Origin: Astrocystis sublimbata
Taxonomy: Eukaryota; Ascomycota; Sordariomycetes; Xylariales; Xylariaceae
Direction of reading: 5' to 3'
Length of the DNA stretch: 64,000 bases
NCBI GenBank assembly: GCA_022453515.1
Contig: JAJNNY010000001.1
Coordinates: forward strand, 558,001-622,000
Shown here: positions 46,877 to 58,636 of the stretch, in pieces
Numbering within the stretch: position 1 is the first letter of the stretch
Layout of the letters: the number at the start of each line of letters is the position of its first letter
Made by a program: the position numbers and the translations under genes
The notes under the pieces: model-generated
Told to the model about the DNA's origin: nothing
The model's database searches: none
Seen by the model: the letters and a program-made list of their open reading frames with translations, nothing else

Positions 46877-48466
46877 GAGAGCGCCTGACGAATACCTACC
46901 TGCCTATATAATACGAAACTCGACGACTTTTTCGAAACCACAAGAGATTCCTTCTATGTATATATTGGTGGCCCCTGGGCTAGTTTCGTGGCTTGGAAGA
47001 GATGAAAATTCACACACATTCATTCGTATGGCCTACTCAAACGAACCGCTGCTGGGCCTAAAAGATGCGTTCTTTCTATGTGTCGGCAATCGTACACGCC
47101 GAGCTGCCTTGTATATACTCCCATAAACTACGTCAGCGATCTCTGATCGGATATATATATATACCCCATGTGCTTATTATATTATCACTTGGATCCTACT
47201 CTGCCATTAGTTGTGAAACGATCGTAGATATTTAGTAGCAGGAAACGTGCAGTTCCCTTAACACTATATTCGTTCATATGCTCCCACGAAGAGAATAGGC
47301 AAACAACAAGGGTTTCATTATGGTTTACACAGTATAACAAATCTCACAACGTTCAAAGATAAGTATGCTGCGATGTTGTAGGCTTTGCCGTCCTTACCTC
47401 AATGTGCAGTAATAGGGACCTGGAAAGGTGTCAGCAAGCAACCCGAACAACCGACGACGAGAAGTTACCTATATCTACAGTCGTCTGCAACCTACAACAC
47501 AGGCTGCATATTTACATTGCCATCTGCGTTGCATCAGTAGTAATTTCTTGGCGCCCAGCAAAAGGTCAGCTACCTACCTAACCTACCATGCTCCCTACCT
47601 AGCGGAGTCGAACCGAACACCCGAGCTATTGACTAAAAACTTATCTACCTAGGTACGCACTGCGTACGAGTAGATATTTCAGGATGCTACGAGTTTGAAT
47701 AAGAGAAAGGGTATGACAATCCCTCAAGGCGATATATACCTACCTTAGTATAGTACCCGGGTAGACAGCTGAGTTGTATCCTCTTGAACGATGGACTGGC
47801 ATTGATGATGATTACTTTATTGTGTTCACCAATTGTAATGCAAAGCGTAATTCGCCCCTCAGATGTAGCACACTCCAATCTAGGCTCGAGGTCCGAATTA
47901 TACAGTGAGACTGCAGCAACTATCTAGTTCAAGGGGAGCCAGCAAAGAACAATACTCGTAATACGGATCTGAGAGGCGCAGAGACTATCTTCGAATTAAC
48001 GATACCCTCTGTAAGACATATCACCAGATAAAAAACCAGGCCCAGGACTTGCAATCGGGGCGACTAGGCAACTAATCTTTCTATCCAGATCATGCATAAG
48101 CCGAGACAGGTATGCTTGAAGGACAGCCCATGACTGTTCTATACTGGGTTGCTTCTATCACAGGCCTCGTACACACCTTCTGTCATGAGGTATCAAATCG
48201 TGAACCGGAAGTCGATAGGTAGCATAAAACGTCGAATTATGAGTCTTGTTTCTACAACAAACCCAGTATACACGCATACGGATATGCATACTTGAGTGTA
48301 GTGGGGAGGTGCAAAGGCTTCGCATTTCAACCATAATTCTACTAATCGGGTGTTTCCCTCACATCATCAACATACCCACTACCTCATTCGGGTAGGTAAT
48401 ATAAGAGTACCTAGATGAGGACGTATCTCGTCTTTTCGACGAGTATTGATATTTCACAGTAGTCCA
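46877..48466. other. Convergent intergenic region
   Basis: 1.6 kb between the 3' ends of the secreted-protein and Swc4 genes. It has an AT dinucleotide run (47151-47162), a TACCTAGGTA palindrome (47646-47655) within TACCTACCTAACCTACC-like sequence, and no supported gene. Confidence 0.5.
47646..47655. repeat. TACCTAGGTA palindrome
   Basis: Exact copy in a convergent intergenic region, so at this site a promoter role for the motif is less likely. CTACCTAACCTACC and CCTACCTAGCGG lie within 80 bases. Confidence 0.9.
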
Positions 48467-50374
48467 TCACTTCTTGAGTCTCTTGTTACTCTTATCACTG
48501 GCGCCGCTGACTTCACTGGCGCTTCGTTTATGTCCTGCACTGCCGCTGCTCTCCGGCCTCATCTTGTTGTTATTGTTGTTCTCCGTCTTTGTTGGAAGCG
48601 AGTCCGAGCTCTCCACCCCATTGGCCTCTGTTGATCCATTTCCATTAGCGACTGGCTGCGGGGCAGCAACATCACTCTTCTCTGCATCTGCAACCCTCGC
48701 GTCCGGTCCCTCGCTGTTCGTGGTCTCAGCAGTCGCAGCGTCAGTCGCCACTGTCGATCCATTGGCACCATCGCCCTTATCCTCGCCCTCGCCTTCAACA
48801 TGGGAGCCCGCCACAGTTTTCGTCCTCTCCGCCAGCTTCGCCTGCTCGACCTTGAGTTCACCAGCCAGCTTCTCACTGATTTTTCTGAGATCCAGCAGCG
48901 AATTGACACGGACAAGCAGCTTCTCCATCTCGTCGACCACACTCCGAGTCGGCATCGTAAGCCGCGGCGGAATGTTCAGATGCTCAAGCGTCCCCGTAAT
49001 TCTGTTATGTTGAGCGTTACTCTTCGTCGTGAGCAGCTTGTTGATCCGGTCATAGCGGAACGTAGGGCCGGAGGGGAGCCGGTCGTGGTGCGACACGCCG
49101 TAGATCTTCTCCTCCTGCTCCGTAAGCTTCTTGCGCTCCTGCGGCGGCGGTGGCGGCGGTGGCTGCGCTCCTTTCTTGGATGGCCGCTCTGGCCGCTCGC
49201 TTCCGCCAATAGAGTCCCGGTGGCCGCCTGCTGAGGCGGCGATGCTCTCCCTGCGACTCTCAGTGACAGGTGTGGAGGTGGGATGGGCCGAAGGCTGGGC
49301 TGAGCCAGGAGCATTTGCCGTTGACACGTCAAGGATCGGCTTGCGCTTCTTGGACCTATCGATACTAGCGAGGTTCTGTAGAAGCGTTTGGAGACCATTG
49401 CTTGACTTGAAGCTTGTGATGTCCTGCTCTGTTGGTGGGAAATCCAATCGGCGATATAGATCTTGCCGGTCTTGGTTGAGCTTGTGTTGCCTAGCGACGA
49501 TACGCCGCACTTCGATGAGCAGCTGCTCTTCCTCACGAGCCTCGTCAATCGACCGGCTCAGTGCATCTTGGGCGAACTTCTTGCGTTGTGTTTCTGTGAG
49601 CGGGTTGAAGTTGGCCATCATCTCGTGTAGGGAAAACTCGGCCTGGGTCATGTATTGTACGGGCTTCTGAACAGCCATCATCTTGGCAGCAACCTCGTAG
49701 TACCTCTTCTTCAGATCCTCCATAGACCGGGTTTGTGGAGCGGGTATCATGGCTGTGTCTGGATCTGTGCCATCCGCATCCTTCTCCTTCTTGATATGAT
49801 CCAACTGCACATCGTACTCATATCGGTCCCATATTAACGGCCAGCGCAAATCGAAGTCTCTGGCGAGGGCGAAGAGGTAGTCTGTCTCGTGCTTGGTCCA
49901 ATCGTCGTTGGTGAGGTTCGAGTTGTATTGGTCTTCGCTGTACTGGGGAACATCGACCTGGACGTTGAACTTGGCGAATCCGGAGTCCTCGACTGCATCC
50001 GTCTTCTTGGCCCCTTCGGCGGTGGTTTCGGCAGGTGTTTGACTATCGGATTGCGGTTGTGACGTGGCCCTCGAGTGATCCTCTGTTTCCTTCCTCCAAT
50101 GGCGCAGCTGCAGTGACTGGTCCTGTCGGGCAGAGTTGCGGAAGGCGCTCAGTTCCCATCGCGCAGCGGGTTTCCTGCTTCCAAACCTCCTCTTCTTGAA
50201 TGTGGAGATCTCGGGCACAATGGCAATGGGGTTGTCGCCTCCCAGGCTCTGGACTTCGCGTGCTAAGCCTTTCAAATTTGGCCGGGGAGCGTTCGTTCTC
50301 TGCTTCTTGGCGGGGCGGGAACCGGCGCCGTCGGCTGGTAGGTTGAGGACATCGAGGACATCGTTCGAGGCCAT
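48467..50374 (-). CDS. swc4: SWR1/NuA4 complex subunit Swc4 (DMAP1 homologue)
   Basis: Single exon, 635 residues from the ATG at 50374 (MASNDVLDVL); the upstream extension of the frame looks like 5' UTR. The N-terminal part has the conserved ISTFKKRRFG and ARWELSAF segments. A SANT/Myb-like DAMP1 domain lies at about 150-215 (NLTNDDWTKHETDYLFALAR, then DLRWPLIWDRYEY), followed by the conserved KKRYYEVAAKM helix. The middle has a run of prolines (PPPPPPP), and the C-terminus is low in complexity, ending in KRLKK. In yeast Swc4/Eaf2 is shared by SWR1, which deposits H2A.Z, and the NuA4 acetyltransferase; the human relative is DMAP1. A nuclear location is expected. The gene is divergent from the p24 gene, with 755 bases between the two starts. 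Confidence 0.95.
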   Translation of the reverse strand: MASNDVLDVLNLPADGAGSRPAKKQRTNAPRPNLKGLAREVQSLGGDNPIAIVPEISTFKKRRFGSRKPAARWELSAFRNSARQDQSLQLRHWRKETEDHSRATSQPQSDSQTPAETTAEGAKKTDAVEDSGFAKFNVQVDVPQYSEDQYNSNLTNDDWTKHETDYLFALARDFDLRWPLIWDRYEYDVQLDHIKKEKDADGTDPDTAMIPAPQTRSMEDLKKRYYEVAAKMMAVQKPVQYMTQAEFSLHEMMANFNPLTETQRKKFAQDALSRSIDEAREEEQLLIEVRRIVARQHKLNQDRQDLYRRLDFPPTEQDITSFKSSNGLQTLLQNLASIDRSKKRKPILDVSTANAPGSAQPSAHPTSTPVTESRRESIAASAGGHRDSIGGSERPERPSKKGAQPPPPPPPQERKKLTEQEEKIYGVSHHDRLPSGPTFRYDRINKLLTTKSNAQHNRITGTLEHLNIPPRLTMPTRSVVDEMEKLLVRVNSLLDLRKISEKLAGELKVEQAKLAERTKTVAGSHVEGEGEDKGDGANGSTVATDAATAETTNSEGPDARVADAEKSDVAAPQPVANGNGSTEANGVESSDSLPTKTENNNNNKMRPESSGSAGHKRSASEVSGASDKSNKRLKK

Positions 50375-50704
50375 TATGCACAAGGCGAAATGGCTGCGAC
50401 AAGGAGAAAGACGACTATTCGGGTACGGGGTTTGAAACGGCCTTTGTCGAATTGGTTGTTCAGGCGCGATCTGCTGCAAATTCAAACAGAATTACGCGTA
50501 TGCTCATTAAGACGCGGTGACACCATGGCCAAATTTGTAACTTCGCGATGATGGAGATTGGCGTTGACGCGGTGGGTCGGATGAATATGTTGTAGAGTTG
50601 CGGGTGGAAATGGAAAGGCACTGTATTGTAGGTGGGATTGAAGGTTATCGAGACGGGAGACATGGAATATGGTCGGGCATGGGTAAGAATTATAATGGAG
50701 AGGG

Positions 50705-50714
50705 TACCTAGGTA
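50705..50714. repeat. TACCTAGGTA palindrome
   Basis: First of two exact copies in the swc4/p24 divergent region. Confidence 0.9.
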
Positions 50715-50772
50715 CTTTACCTGACCGGGCCTAGTCTTATCGATAAAACAGCAGTACTGCGATCAAGATACC

Positions 50773-50782
50773 TACCTAGGTA
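50773..50782. repeat. TACCTAGGTA palindrome
   Basis: Second of two exact copies in the swc4/p24 divergent region, 68 bases from the first. Confidence 0.9.
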
Positions 50783-51129
50783 CTACCACCGACTTCCCAG
50801 TGGAGTGGAGGCGCTAACACTACCTGGACTTACAGTAGGCCCCCCCTGTACAACGATCCAGTGAACGTGGCCGCTCGACAAACGCAGGCCGTGAGAGCTT
50901 CACGAGGCGAAGCCGACAGACTAACAACAGCACCACATTCCGACCACGAACACATCCCCTCCTCCAACCCTTAGCCAGCGCCTCGATACCCGGCCAGCGA
51001 ACATAAAGGCGCCTGCGACTGTGTTACACATACCAATTGAGGAGCAACCGACTGCTCGGGGCTACAGACGGGCGAAGGAGGAGAGAAGACGAATCACACC
51101 ATCATCCAAGATACCCCCCATCCAACAAT

Positions 51130-52041
51130 ATGAGGGCGATACTCCCCTTCCTGTCGCTTGGCACCGCTGTCCAGGCCCTTTACTTCTTCATCGACGGCAC
51201 CCAGCCCAAGTGCTTCTACGAAGAGCTGCCCAAAGACACCCTGGTCGTCGGCCACTACAACGCAGAGGAATACAACGAGCAGTCGCGGACATGGTCCAAG
51301 CACGACGGCCTAAATATTTACATATCTGTCGATGTACGTTCTTTTATATCTTTGTCTGTGTCTATGTCTATGTCTATACATACATACATAGCCCAGGGCA
51401 TCAGTTTCTCAATCATATATATATGATGATCCGTTCAACACCAAGAAAATCGCAAGAGAGCTAACCATTTCCCACTCTCCCCTCGCGCAGGAAGTCTTCG
51501 ACAACGACCACCGCGTCGTCTCGCAGCGGGGCTCCTCCGCCGGCAAGTTCACCTTCACGGCGCACGAGGCGGGCGACCACCGGCTGTGCTTCACCCCGAG
51601 CAGCAGCAGCGGCTCGACGGGCTGGCTGAGCGCCGCGAACCCCAACGGCGGCGTGCGCCTGACCCTCGACCTCGCCATCGGCGAGTCCTCCGAGATCGAG
51701 AGCTCCGACAAGACCAAGCTGCAGGACATCTCCCAGCGCGTCAAGGACCTCAACTCCCGCCTACAGGACATCCGGCGCGAGCAGATCTTCCAGCGTGTAC
51801 GTTCTTCCTTCCCGTCCTCTCTCTTGTCTTCTAGTCTAGTCTTTTCTAGTCTAATTGAAAACTGTGCTGAACATAAATCCCAAATCAACAGGAACGCGAA
51901 GCCGAATTCAGAGATCAGTCAGAGACGACCAACTCCCGCGTCATTCGCTGGATGGCCATCCAGCTCGTCGTGCTCGGCGTCACATGCGCCTGGCAGCTAT
52001 CTCATCTGCGCTCCTTCTTCATCAAGCAGAAGCTCACCTAA
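51130..52041 (+). CDS. p24/emp24 family cargo receptor (Erp1-like)
   Basis: Three exons: 51130-51333, 51491-51796 and 51892-52041. All junctions are GT-AG and in phase, giving 219 residues. The layout is that of a p24 protein: a signal peptide (1-16, before [17 protein letters not shown]), a GOLD domain with its two cysteines (in KCFYEE and RLCFTP), a coiled-coil stretch ([16 protein letters not shown]), the ERE sequence before the membrane, one transmembrane span ([15 protein letters not shown]) and a short cytosolic tail SFFIKQKLT. The FF pair is the COPII-binding signal and the tail lysines resemble the COPI return signal. p24 proteins cycle between ER and Golgi and help load GPI-anchored and other cargo. 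LYFFIDG is typical of the p24-alpha group (Erp1/TMED4/9). Intron 1 contains TCTATG and CATA repeats. Confidence 0.95.
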
Positions 52042-53507
52042 ATTAAACTCCAACCCCCAGCTCATCCCATCCACCTATCTGTATCTAGATCGATATTTTC
52101 GGGGGAGACGAGGACAGAAGGCAGGAAGGAAGGAGAGAGCGAGAGAGAGAGAGAGGCAGACAGGCATACAACCCTGCAGACAATCTGTATACTAAGATGC
52201 ATACTATACAAGAAAACTTGGTCATCTATTACTCGCCCACATATTGGCCTACCTACCTCATGAGGCTGGTGTACATGACAGATTGAGGACGGAAGAGATC
52301 GCGGTCAAGAGGCTACGCAGCATGATAAGGGACTGGGCCGACAAGGCCACCTAAACATATAAGCCACTGCGATCGATGTCTTGTTCAACAGTAACAAGAT
52401 TTTCTACGTTTGTGGTAGTCCCTAGTTGTACAGTAATGATCTATGCGCACGCACTACTTTCATAAAACGACGCAGGGAACAAGTGGGAAATGATGATATG
52501 ATTGGTTGCCTTCAATGTCCATAGCAAGAACTGTCCCTCCTCAGCACTTTAAATCTCACTCACTCGAAATGTTACCTAGGCATCACTTTTACCAAGATCC
52601 GTGCGGTCAAGAAAATATATATTGTCACAGGCTTTTGGTTCGGAGATGCAAGTTAAGATCTGATAAATCCCATTGTCTCCTTTTTCTATCCCTATCCTTA
52701 CGCGAACCGCGGCGGTTCGCTCTACATCCTCCCCAAGGTCCGCAAATTCGTCTCATTGTAGTGACCCCTTTAAAGCGCGGCCCCGCCCCTGTCTTATTCG
52801 TCACCTCCAAATCTACATTTTCCACCACTTGTCTCTGTCTGATTGCATCTCCAGCCTCCTCGTCCTCTCCTCCGGTCTCCGCCACTTCAATCGGATTATA
52901 AACAGTCACGTCAGAGACCACTGTTCCACATAGAGAAAATAAAAAAGGTAAGGATACCGGGTTCCCAAGATGCTAGCCCTTCAAAAAAAAAGTGTCAAAG
53001 GGCACAAACTCCACCGGCGCCGTTGCTGCGAGTTGATGTATTAACAGCCAGGTTTCTATCTCATCAGAGCGAGAGTCGTGAATAAGGAAAAAGAAGGTGA
53101 GAAGTCAGGCAACCGTGTCGTGATGATGTGGAGCTGAGGCCAAGTCCAATTCTTCGCGGTGTCGCTGTACTTGTTGGCGAGTATCGCGCGCATCCGACAC
53201 ATGTTCTCAACCAGATTGGTGGTGACCGCACGAGCCCAGAGCAAAGTTGGGGGACAGGAACCCCGGCGTAGATGTGCTCCCGCCGGTTTCCACGCAGAGT
53301 CGATAACGCGGGAACCCGTTCCGAAGTGGAGGGCTGGTAAATATAACGTCCTGGCAGATGCAAACGCTCTAATGAGACCAAGCCCGGAAAAATTCTCGGG
53401 GATGACAAAGCAATACATATAGAGCTGGAACTCTGGTCCAACCCTCCTCCTCCTCGTAGTCTATATGATTTCGCTGGCTTTCGGTTGTTTCATCGTCTTC
53501 CACTATC
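52042..53507. other. Convergent intergenic region
   Basis: About 1.5 kb between the 3' ends of the p24 and casein kinase genes. It begins with a GA dinucleotide run (52141-52154) in the p24 3' UTR and has only short frames on both strands that show no domain. Confidence 0.5.
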
Positions 53508-53515
53508 TCAAGTTC

Positions 53516-55150
53516 CTAACCTAAGTCCTGTCAGCAAAGCGAGTTATAAGAAACGCGCGGAACATGGCAACATACCACAGCAAAGAACTTTCATAAATTT
53601 TTGAAACCCAGTAGGTTGTTGGGGCTCGTTGGCCCCTTCGTTGGCCATGCCCATCTCAGGGCTCATGTTTGCCTGTGGTGTCATCCTAGGCGGCAAGTTC
53701 TGGCTGCTGTTCTGGAACTGAGCCTGGGTCGACCCAGTTGGAGTGGCCATGTCACGAAGACCCCCCACCGCGCTCGCGCGCTGTGCTTTCAAGCCGGCGG
53801 GCGCGTTTGGCCGGCGCGGGTCCGTCCCCTTGGCTGGAGACGGAGGTGGGGGCTGCGCGGCGTTTAAACGGTCGCGTGTGAGGTGAGGTGTAGTCGCGCC
53901 GGTCCGGGATTGGTTGTGTAGCTCCATCTGAGAAGGGCCAGGTCGAGAATTTGGGTTGTGATACCCAGTGTGCTTGTGCATAGCATCCCAGCCCTTTGGA
54001 GACTCCTTGTTGATCTTCATCCAGTCGTACTCTCCATCTTCTACTTCGCCAGTGTTCTTCAGTGATTGCGTGAAGAGTTCGCGCAGGTAGTCGTAGTCAG
54101 GGGTGTCCTCGAAGCCCAGGTTTCGGACATAGGTCAGATACTTGTTGAACTCGTCGGGGAAGCCTTCACAGAGATCCTTAATGACAGTAGTCTGCTTCTT
54201 CTCGCCAATCTTCTCGTACTTCTGCTTATTAGTCGCAGCCTTCAAGCCTTGCCAAGGCAGACCACCTCGAAGGAAGTACATGAACACGTGACCGAGAGCC
54301 TCGAGGTCGTCTCGACGGGACTGTTCACGTCCCAGATGGGTGTTGATACTCATATAACGAGCCGTTCCTGATAGTGATTTTCGTTCACGGTAGGGGATAT
54401 GCTGCTTGGTCTTGGGGTCCCGGTACTGTTTGGCCATGCCGAAATCAACCACGTGGATGACATTGGCGGCCTTGGTTCCCGGGCGGCCGATCAGGAAGTT
54501 GTCAGGCTTGATATCGCGGTAGATGAGATTCTTCTCGTGGATCGTCTGAACGCGGGAAAGCTAGACATGGTATAAGCAATGAACAATGGGCACCAAGCTT
54601 GCCGAACTTGAGGGCAACATACCATTTGCTTCGCTACCATGACGACAGTCTTAATCGAGAACCTTCGATTGCAGTGGTCAAAGAGATCCTCCAAAGACGG
54701 TCCAAGCAGATCTATGACAAGTATGTTGTGGAGGCCTTCTTGACCAAAGTAGTAAACATTAGGGATGCCGGCTACAACGCAATTGAGTTTAGTAACGCGT
54801 GGATGGTGCAGGGGTTTCCCAAAACTTACGGCAGCCGACTAGAATTTTATATGTACGATATTCATCACGGAGCTGCGGTGCGTCGCTCTTGCGAGGCTCC
54901 TATCAGGGTGTCAGCCTGTGTCGAGCCGTTGTCAAGCACCTTAGAGCCCATAACTAGAGGACCTCTTGTCGACCAGGATTCGCGCTCCGGTGCTCAACTA
55001 TTGAGAGGTTTCGTGACTTACGAACTTGATGGCAACTTGCTGGTTGTTCAACAAATTGGTCCCTTCGAAAATGACACCGAACGAGCCCTCGCCGATCTTC
55101 TTACCGACCCGGTAGTGGACGCCCACCACATTTGACGACGAAGAGGCCAT
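53516..55150 (-). CDS. yck2: Casein kinase I, palmitoylated Yck1/2 (CkiA) type
   Basis: Five exons in transcription order: 55150-55022, 54899-54830, 54771-54623, 54560-53576, and a tiny last exon ending at about 53516. Phases agree, giving about 445 residues. Kinase features: glycine loop [14 protein letters not shown], the VAIKF lysine, YRDIKPDN catalytic loop, DFG, and [12 protein letters not shown], the CK1 form of the APE region. The C-terminal tail is rich in Q, P and S and ends KFMKVLCC plus one or a few residues. The vicinal cysteines are the palmitoylation signal that anchors Yck kinases to the plasma membrane. Yck kinases act in morphogenesis, endocytosis and nutrient sensing. The 3' end is ambiguous: an acceptor at 53521 gives LCCG then stop; one at 53532 gives LCCGLRLGT and ends at 53508; retaining the intron ends at 53544. 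All keep the CC pair. Confidence 0.94.
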
Positions 55151-58100
55151 TGTGGAACTTGGATTGCAGAAAATCGAACGGGAGAGACGGCCAGGTACGG
55201 AGACGATGCGAGATCAGGGACGGCACGGTCGGGCTAGGTGCACAGATGGCTGCTGTGGTTCGGCGGAGCGTCGAGGAGTTGAGGAGTCGTGATGGTCGGG
55301 GACACAAGCATCAGAGATACTTGAGATGTTGAGTCCCAATGAGCATTTCTCTCGAGGCTAGCGACGGGGAAGCAAGCTTGGCCGAGAAGTGAGAAAGGAG
55401 TGAAAGAGCCAACCGTGGCCCAGGAAGGGCTATGTACGGCGAGGGGATCGTTGAAACCCGTGTGTGTGGTGGCGGTGATTGATAGTATGATAGATGTAGA
55501 GGAGGATTGGATCAGACGGACCGCAGGCTGGAGATGGAGATGGAGAATCGGGGGTGAGAATCAAAGGGGAGGAAAACTAGGCCAGGCGAGGCGGTCGGTC
55601 GGGGGGGGCACCTCTCCTGGTCGGGGCTCCTTGGTCGCTAAGCTGGGTGGATGGGTGAGATTTGGTGTGCCTCCCTTCTCCCTTCAGCGAGTGAGTGAGT
55701 CGGTAGGTACCTGCCTAGCTACAGCCTTGGTATTCACACCCAATGTTTACTCAATCACACTAAGCCCATAGAGGCAGTCGACCCACTCTTCGCCGCGAGA
55801 TACGAAGCTGTGAATGGCTGCTGTCTCTGTTCTCACACCTGGTAAGCCGGGGCAGCTCAAGCTATCTCCAGTCTCGCCAGTCATGCTCCTACAGGTAGGT
55901 ACGTACCTGGGCGGCGTTACATGTATGCGTAGCTTTCCTGTCCATGTCGTGCAGCTGCCGAGGTAGTTGGAAACCACTCGGAACTCTCGATTCCTGTCTT
56001 GACCAGTGACAGCAGGCCAACTCATGTCTGCGGGTTCTAGCGATGTTCTAGGGCTAAGGTGCTAAGATGGGCTATTGGGGGGGCCGGTGGGAATGGCCTA
56101 GGACCCTTAGGTAGGTAATGCTACGCACGGTGGCACGTTCCTTCTGCTCAAATGAGCCGTCCAGTGGTGGCCCAGCTCGGCCCAGCACCTCGAGCTGTCT
56201 ACTGAATCTACCTACCCCTTTCAGGCTGGCTCTGGCGCTAAGTTGTCAAGCCACCTGGGCACCAACTCCCTGCGCAAGTCCTGTGCAGGGAAGCATCAGC
56301 GCAGAAGGGCGGCCAAATCTAACGGCCTCGACGGCTTAGCCCACTGGAGGAATGGATGGAGATGCCAAGATGCGCCAACCCCGGTTGCTGTAGGTTACCC
56401 CGAGTCGGCCACCCTCGCCCGTCTCGCCCGTCCCCATTCTCCATTCTCCATGCCTGCTCCCAGACGCGCCAGGGCATGCATGTACAGTACCAGTTTGATT
56501 GAAGAGATTGAGATGGACGGGCGGGAAATCGCAGTTTTTCATCTCTCACAAGAGTCAGGGCATGCAGCAAATGGACAATGGGCAGCGGCAACGCCAGTAT
56601 TTCCATATGAGTGGCAGTTCACAAGGTACTTCCGCATGCTATGTCTGCGCCACAGCTGGGATCTTGCCTGCCTGCCTGCCGAATACCGCTGTTGCGGACG
56701 TAACCTTACGGAAACAATTCAGGTCGTCAGCTACTGTGCTCACCCCAAGCATCGTCAGCCGTATCGTGAGTCCCTAATCCAGGTGGGTACTCGTAGATCC
56801 AACGAGCTACTCGGTGCAAGCAATTACAGCTTCTGCTAACAACCCGGTCAGGGAATCATGAATGACATGAACAATCCGACGAACTAGGCCGGCATCATTT
56901 TGTAGGCATTAAATGCCTAAAAAGGCGCGAAGGGGGCACACTTTTGTTGTTCGCATGGCTTGGGTGCCTTGTACTGCGCATTGCCTTGGCGCCCCAAGCA
57001 TATTCCGATCTCCATATTCCGGACATTTTTCTATGTCGCTTAACGGAAAAGTTGCATACGAGCGAGCGAGCAAGCTGTGGTGGGCAGGCGAGCAGGTAGT
57101 CTTCTGGTAGGTAGGCAGCCCTTCATATCAAGGCAATCCGCGTTACGACCATCAATGCGTGCATATGGTATTTGCAAGTTGGCCCTGTATGCAATGCGCC
57201 TCCGATGCATCTGCCGATTCCCGGCGTCGTCGCTGGGGTTGTCGTCAGGTATCATCGATGCTGTGCCACCTGTCCGCGCAAGGCCGGGTTTGCATGTGTG
57301 CCTATTTGACAGGACCAGATCGCTGTACTACTATTAGTATGTACGACTTCAGAGCTTTACTTAGGCTCCTGGGCACGCAGATGTTACAGATAGATCGGCA
57401 TGTGATGGCAGATGGCGTCCCGGGCGTCTGCTTCGTTGGCCCATCTTATTGGCGTGGAGAGATCGAAACAGCTACGATTAGTCGTACTGCCCGTGCTGCC
57501 CGTGCTGCCCGTGGATATGGGTTGGGATCAGGCAGGTAATGAATAGAGTTGGTGGTTTGAGCTTGGCGTAGCACAACCTGGCTGCTGAAGTCCATTGGGT
57601 CAACGAATCCATGCAGGCTCAGCTAGGCAGCTAGCTGGCTCGGCTGGCTTACACGCAGAAAACAAATAACTCGTTGTCCCGTCGTTGAAACATGATGTGC
57701 GTCAACACCAGAGGATGCGACGGGATGCCTCAATAACTACTTTGATAAGATGTCTTTTAAGTCAGTGAGTTATCAGATCCGCCTCGATTTACCATCGTAG
57801 CAAGACCGCTCGACCGTTGCCTCCCGCTACTCTCAAGTTGTCATCCCAATTCAGGGCATACAATTGAGATCGAGTGCGTTCGTCACTCTACCTATGCCTA
57901 TATTCTGATGTGCCCTTGTCCTACTCTGTTGCCCCTTTTCCCCCCAAGCTTTTTTACGCATACCGACCAAGGTTTGCAGTTGAGGTAACGCATTGAGCTC
58001 GTGCGAGCGGCGTGGACCGTTAACAACTAATAGCATTCGCACCTCCTGTAGTCTAGAACCATTCCCTTTTCTTTTGAATCTTGCATTGCAGCTCTTGGCA

Positions 58101-58636
58101 CCGCCACAAGCACCTGACGCATACCTAGGTGTTTTAATCGTCCATGATAGGTTCAGGTGAATCATACAAGGAACAACCAATAGCACTGCGTCGGGTCGGT
58201 ACCAACATGGTAAAGCATATACCCAGATCCCCGGAACTGAGTTGGACGATTGCACTACAGAACTTGAAACAAACATGATTTGCTGTAATTCTTTCGAATG
58301 ACTATGTCGAAAATGGAAGGTTCAGAGCCAATTATTCTGACCTGAGAGAGATTGTCGAATTGACCTTGATTCATGTAAAGCATTGTGGGTACTCCCCAGT
58401 AGATCTAGATCTAGGCTCAGGAGTCGAACATGTACAATCCATCATAATGTCGCAGGTACAAACCACAGAACCAAGATCCCGTGGAAGGTTGTCTCGTCTA
58501 ATGCGATACACTTGACCTAGCGAGCTGGTTATGTTCATGTCTTCTCATATCATACTCCGGCTGAAATGTGGCTGAGCACAGTTTTGTTGGACAATCTGCT
58601 ATTTCGATTGTTTCGGCGTTGTCTATATAAAGATGA
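55151..58636. other. Intergenic region
   Basis: 3.5 kb without a supported gene. The first 500 bases are G-rich on the plus strand and probably hold the promoter and leader of the casein kinase gene. Short frames on both strands, including 57851-58276 on the minus strand, show no domain. A tandem CCCGTGCTG repeat lies near 57490 and a near-copy of the palindrome (TACCTAGGTG) at 58122-58131. Confidence 0.45.
57489..57513. repeat. CCCGTGCTG tandem repeat
   Basis: Two full copies and a partial third of a nine-base unit in intergenic sequence. The position is approximate to a few bases. Confidence 0.7.

Larger units (their letters stand above)
50375..51129. promoter_or_regulatory. Divergent promoter region of swc4 and p24 genes with two palindromes
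   Basis: 755 bases shared by two divergent genes. Two exact TACCTAGGTA copies lie 68 bases apart (50705-50714 and 50773-50782), about 330-400 bases from the swc4 start and 350-425 from the p24 start. No ORF of note lies in between. Confidence 0.6.

Noticed and set aside
54599..55135. 178-codon plus-strand frame
   Set aside because: It is antisense to exons 1-3 and introns of the casein kinase gene, whose splicing and motifs are unambiguous.
57851..58276. 141-codon minus-strand frame
   Set aside because: No recognisable domain, and mixed composition unlike the neighbouring genes.
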